Part shown: positions 5,367 through 6,960 of the stretch, piece by piece
Position numbering within the stretch: the first letter of the stretch is position 1
Layout: every line of letters begins with the position of its first letter
NCBI GenBank assembly: GCA_964636095.1
Contig: CAZWRF010000030.1
Location: 1 to 6,960, forward strand
Reading direction: 5' to 3'
DNA: 6,960 nt
From: CAZWRF01 sp964636095
GTDB taxonomy: Bacteria > Patescibacteriota > Minisyncoccia > JAHISW01 > Tagabacteraceae
Notes under the pieces: generated by a model
What the model saw: the letters and a program-made list of their open reading frames with translations, nothing else
What the model was told of the DNA's origin: nothing
Databases searched by the model: none
Made by a program: the position numbers and the translations under genes

Positions 5367-5421
5367 AAAACGAAAAATAAAAAAGTACAAAATAATGCGA
5401 CCGCATCAAATTGTACCTTTT
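5367..5421 (-). terminator. Intrinsic terminator after mreB
   Basis: GTACAA (5385-5390) pairs with TTGTAC (5411-5416). Inside is a symmetric 4x4 internal loop, then a second stem ATGC/GCAT (5395-5398/5403-5406) with a GACC loop. Outer A/T pairs extend the base. Read on the minus strand, the hairpin is followed by a long T-rich run with few interruptions (5384 down to 5367). This should end the murA-mreB transcript. Confidence 0.65.
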
Positions 5422-5428
5422 AAAATTT

Positions 5429-5443
5429 TTGAGTTCTTCTCAA
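5429..5443 (-). repeat. Small hairpin one base past the mreB stop
   Basis: TTGAG (5429-5433) and CTCAA (5439-5443) form a 5-bp stem with a 5-nt loop one base after the mreB TAA. There is no clean U-tract behind it, so alone it is a weak terminator. It may protect the 3' end or be incidental. Confidence 0.3.
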
Positions 5444-5444
5444 G

Positions 5445-6455
5445 TTATTTTTTGGCCACGATACTTCGCTTGTAGGCGTCCAAGTGTTCCAAGGCAATTC
5501 CCGTGCCTTTGGCGACGCAAAGCAAGGCCTCGTCGGCAACTTCGGCATTTACGCCAGTGGAGCGGAAAACAAGCTCGCTGATGTTTCTTAGAAGCGAACC
5601 TCCACCCGTCATTACAATTCCGAGGTCGATGATATCCGAGGAAAGCTCCGGCGGAGTTTCCTGCAAAACATATTTGATTGCCCTCATCATCTCCTTGAGC
5701 TCCGGCTCAATGGCTTTTACCACTTCGTTCGTTGAAATTTCGGCGCTTTTGGGCAAACCGGAAACATAGTCTCTTCCCTTTATGGTACATTTCAGCTCCT
5801 CCTCAACGGGAACGGCCGAACCTACCGCGATTTTTATCTGCTCCGCCATTTTTTCGCCGACGGCAAGATTAAAAGTATTTTTTATGTAGTTGACTATCGC
5901 TTCATCCAGCCTGTTGCCGGCAACTTTAACCGACGTTGAACAAACAATACCTCCCAGACTGATAACGGCAATATCCGTTGTGCCTCCGCCAATGTCTATT
6001 ATCATGTGCCCGCTGGCTTCCTGAATTGGAACACCCGCGCCAATGGCTGCCAGCGTGGGCTCTTTTACCACGTAAGCGGACCTGGCTCCGGCTTTTACCG
6101 CCGCTTCAACCACCGCTCTTCTTTCGGTAGAATTTACTCCCGCCGGAGCGGAAACCATTACTTCCGGCTTGAACAAGTTCCATTTTCCAAGCGCCTTTGA
6201 AATAAAATATCTCAACATGGCCTCCGTGGCTTTATAGTCGGCGATAACGCCGTCTTTCATGGGACGATAGGTAATAATTGAATCGGGCGTTTTGCCTATC
6301 ATGTCTTTTGCCTCGTCTCCAACCGATAAAATCCTGTTTTCGGGCATAGAAACAGCAACAACCGAAGGTTCATTCAAAACAATCCCCCTCCCCGACACAA
6401 AAACAAGAGTATTGGCCGTGCCCAAGTCTATTCCAATTTTTCTCGCAAATATCAT
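5445..6455 (-). CDS. mreB: Rod-shape-determining protein MreB
   Basis: This 336-residue bacterial actin forms membrane-associated filaments that direct lateral wall synthesis. All nucleotide-binding motifs of the actin/Hsp70 fold are visible: phosphate 1 IGIDLGTANTLV (7-18), phosphate 2 MIIDIGGGTTDIAVISLGG (151-169) and the adenosine motif IVMTGGGSLLRN (280-291). MreB-specific signatures are VGDEAKDMIGKTP (45-57), RPMKDGVIADY (64-74), SAPAGVNSTERRAV (102-115) and VKEPTLAAIGAG (130-141). E132 in the last is the family's catalytic glutamate. Length is close to the usual 335-350, so nothing is missing. The ATG follows the murA stop by one base, pointing to coupled translation in a wall-synthesis operon. 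mreC, mreD and the PBP2/RodA genes, often found downstream of mreB, are absent here; a terminator follows instead. The paralogue Mbl is part of the same family and cannot be excluded by sequence alone. Confidence 0.96.
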   Translation of the reverse strand: MIFARKIGIDLGTANTLVFVSGRGIVLNEPSVVAVSMPENRILSVGDEAKDMIGKTPDSIITYRPMKDGVIADYKATEAMLRYFISKALGKWNLFKPEVMVSAPAGVNSTERRAVVEAAVKAGARSAYVVKEPTLAAIGAGVPIQEASGHMIIDIGGGTTDIAVISLGGIVCSTSVKVAGNRLDEAIVNYIKNTFNLAVGEKMAEQIKIAVGSAVPVEEELKCTIKGRDYVSGLPKSAEISTNEVVKAIEPELKEMMRAIKYVLQETPPELSSDIIDLGIVMTGGGSLLRNISELVFRSTGVNAEVADEALLCVAKGTGIALEHLDAYKRSIVAKK

Positions 6456-6456
6456 G

Positions 6457-6960
6457 TTATTTTTTAATTCGCTTTATTTCCGCCCCCACGGCGTTTAGCC
6501 TATCTTCAACTTTCTCATATCCCCTATCTATATTATACGCATTATGAACGATTGAGTCGCCTTTGGCAACGAGTGCCGCTATTAGAAAAGCCAGGCCGGC
6601 TCTAAGGTCCGGGCTTTCCATTTCCCTGCCCCTAAGTACCGACGGCCCGGTGATTATTGCCCGATGAGGGTCGCAAACAATAATGTCCGCCCCCATTCTT
6701 TCAAGATCCAGAGCATAATTCAATCTTCCTTCAAAAACAGTTTCAAAAACTACGCTCTTGCCTGCAGTCTGGGTTAAAAGAACAGAAAAAGGCGCCTGCA
6801 AGTCAGTTGGGAAACCGGGATACTCGTTTGTTTTTATATCCACGGCTTTCAAATTTTCTTTTCCTTTTATCAAAATCCTCTTTTTTTCTTTTTTTATTTT
6901 TACTCCCGTTTTTTCCAAGGCATGGAAAACCGCGCCGAGGTGCGACGGGTCACAACCCGT
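6457..6960 (-). CDS. murA: UDP-N-acetylglucosamine 1-carboxyvinyltransferase (MurA), C-terminal 167 residues
   Basis: The reading frame enters from beyond position 6960 and is open up to the TAA at 6457-6459, so about 250 N-terminal residues, including the catalytic cysteine loop, lie outside. MurA transfers enolpyruvate from PEP to UDP-GlcNAc, the first committed step of peptidoglycan synthesis in the cytosol. The visible part shows CDPSHLGAVFHALEKTGV at its start and FPTDLQ (fragment residues 50-55), whose Asp matches catalytic D305 of the E. coli enzyme. It also has ETVFEGRLNYALDLERMGAD with the conserved arginine (fragment residue 79), SPDLRAG with the conserved Asp and Arg (118, 120), and the C-terminal DRGYEKVEDRLNAVGAEIKRI. 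A TTG inside the frame (6916-6918) is not the real start because homology continues upstream of it. mreB follows after one base. Related EPSP synthase is excluded by the FPTD and DRGYE motifs. Confidence 0.96.
   Translation of the reverse strand, partial: TGCDPSHLGAVFHALEKTGVKIKKEKKRILIKGKENLKAVDIKTNEYPGFPTDLQAPFSVLLTQTAGKSVVFETVFEGRLNYALDLERMGADIIVCDPHRAIITGPSVLRGREMESPDLRAGLAFLIAALVAKGDSIVHNAYNIDRGYEKVEDRLNAVGAEIKRIKK

Noticed and set aside
6457..6918. Short MurA-like gene starting at the TTG at 6918
   Set aside because: The same frame continues upstream to the window edge with MurA-like residues (CDPSHLGAVFHA), so the TTG is internal and the gene is cut only by the window.
1..6960. CRISPR array, insertion sequence, tRNA or rRNA
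   Set aside because: I found no regularly spaced repeats, transposase motifs with terminal inverted repeats, cloverleaf-like segments or conserved rRNA segments by eye on either strand.

Overview
The window reads as chromosomal DNA of a reduced-genome bacterium, most likely a member of the Candidate Phyla Radiation / Patescibacteria (Parcubacteria-like). This is an inference. It rests on compact, short housekeeping proteins, A/T-rich spacers, no convincing Shine-Dalgarno sequence at any visible start, a pseudopilin beside housekeeping genes, and a frr-rseP pair without the lipid genes that usually sit between them. UGA ends the delta-prime-like gene, so the UGA-glycine code of Gracilibacteria/Absconditabacteria is unlikely. 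I recognise no specific species.

All nine genes lie on the minus strand, so the biological order runs from high to low coordinates. First comes an envelope pair: the C-terminal part of MurA (peptidoglycan precursor synthesis, cut by the window edge), then MreB (actin-like cell-shape protein) one base later, closed by a hairpin with a T-rich tail. Next is a tight cluster from 5331 to 999. It holds a HAD-family phosphatase, an overlapping P-loop kinase, a short DNA polymerase III delta-prime-like protein, ribosome recycling factor, an RseP-type site-2 protease and a GspG-like pseudopilin. Spacings are -14, 6, 56, 10 and 9 nt. A strong symmetric hairpin at 945-973 ends this cluster. After a clear sigma70-type promoter comes the start of a secreted, glycine/asparagine/threonine-rich beta-solenoid-like surface protein, cut by the other edge.

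The genes combine basal functions (wall precursor, shape, clamp loading, ribosome recycling, membrane proteolysis) with export or surface functions (pseudopilin, secreted repeat protein). The points most worth a second look are: a promoter placed so that the HAD gene would be transcribed without a leader; the overlapping kinase/phosphatase pair of unknown substrate; the delta-prime protein with an eroded P-loop and no cysteines; the frr-rseP junction without uppS-cdsA-dxr; and the surface-protein promoter bracketed by a 10-bp direct repeat. I see no CRISPR array, transposon, tRNA or rRNA, and no stretch over 300 bases without a gene.
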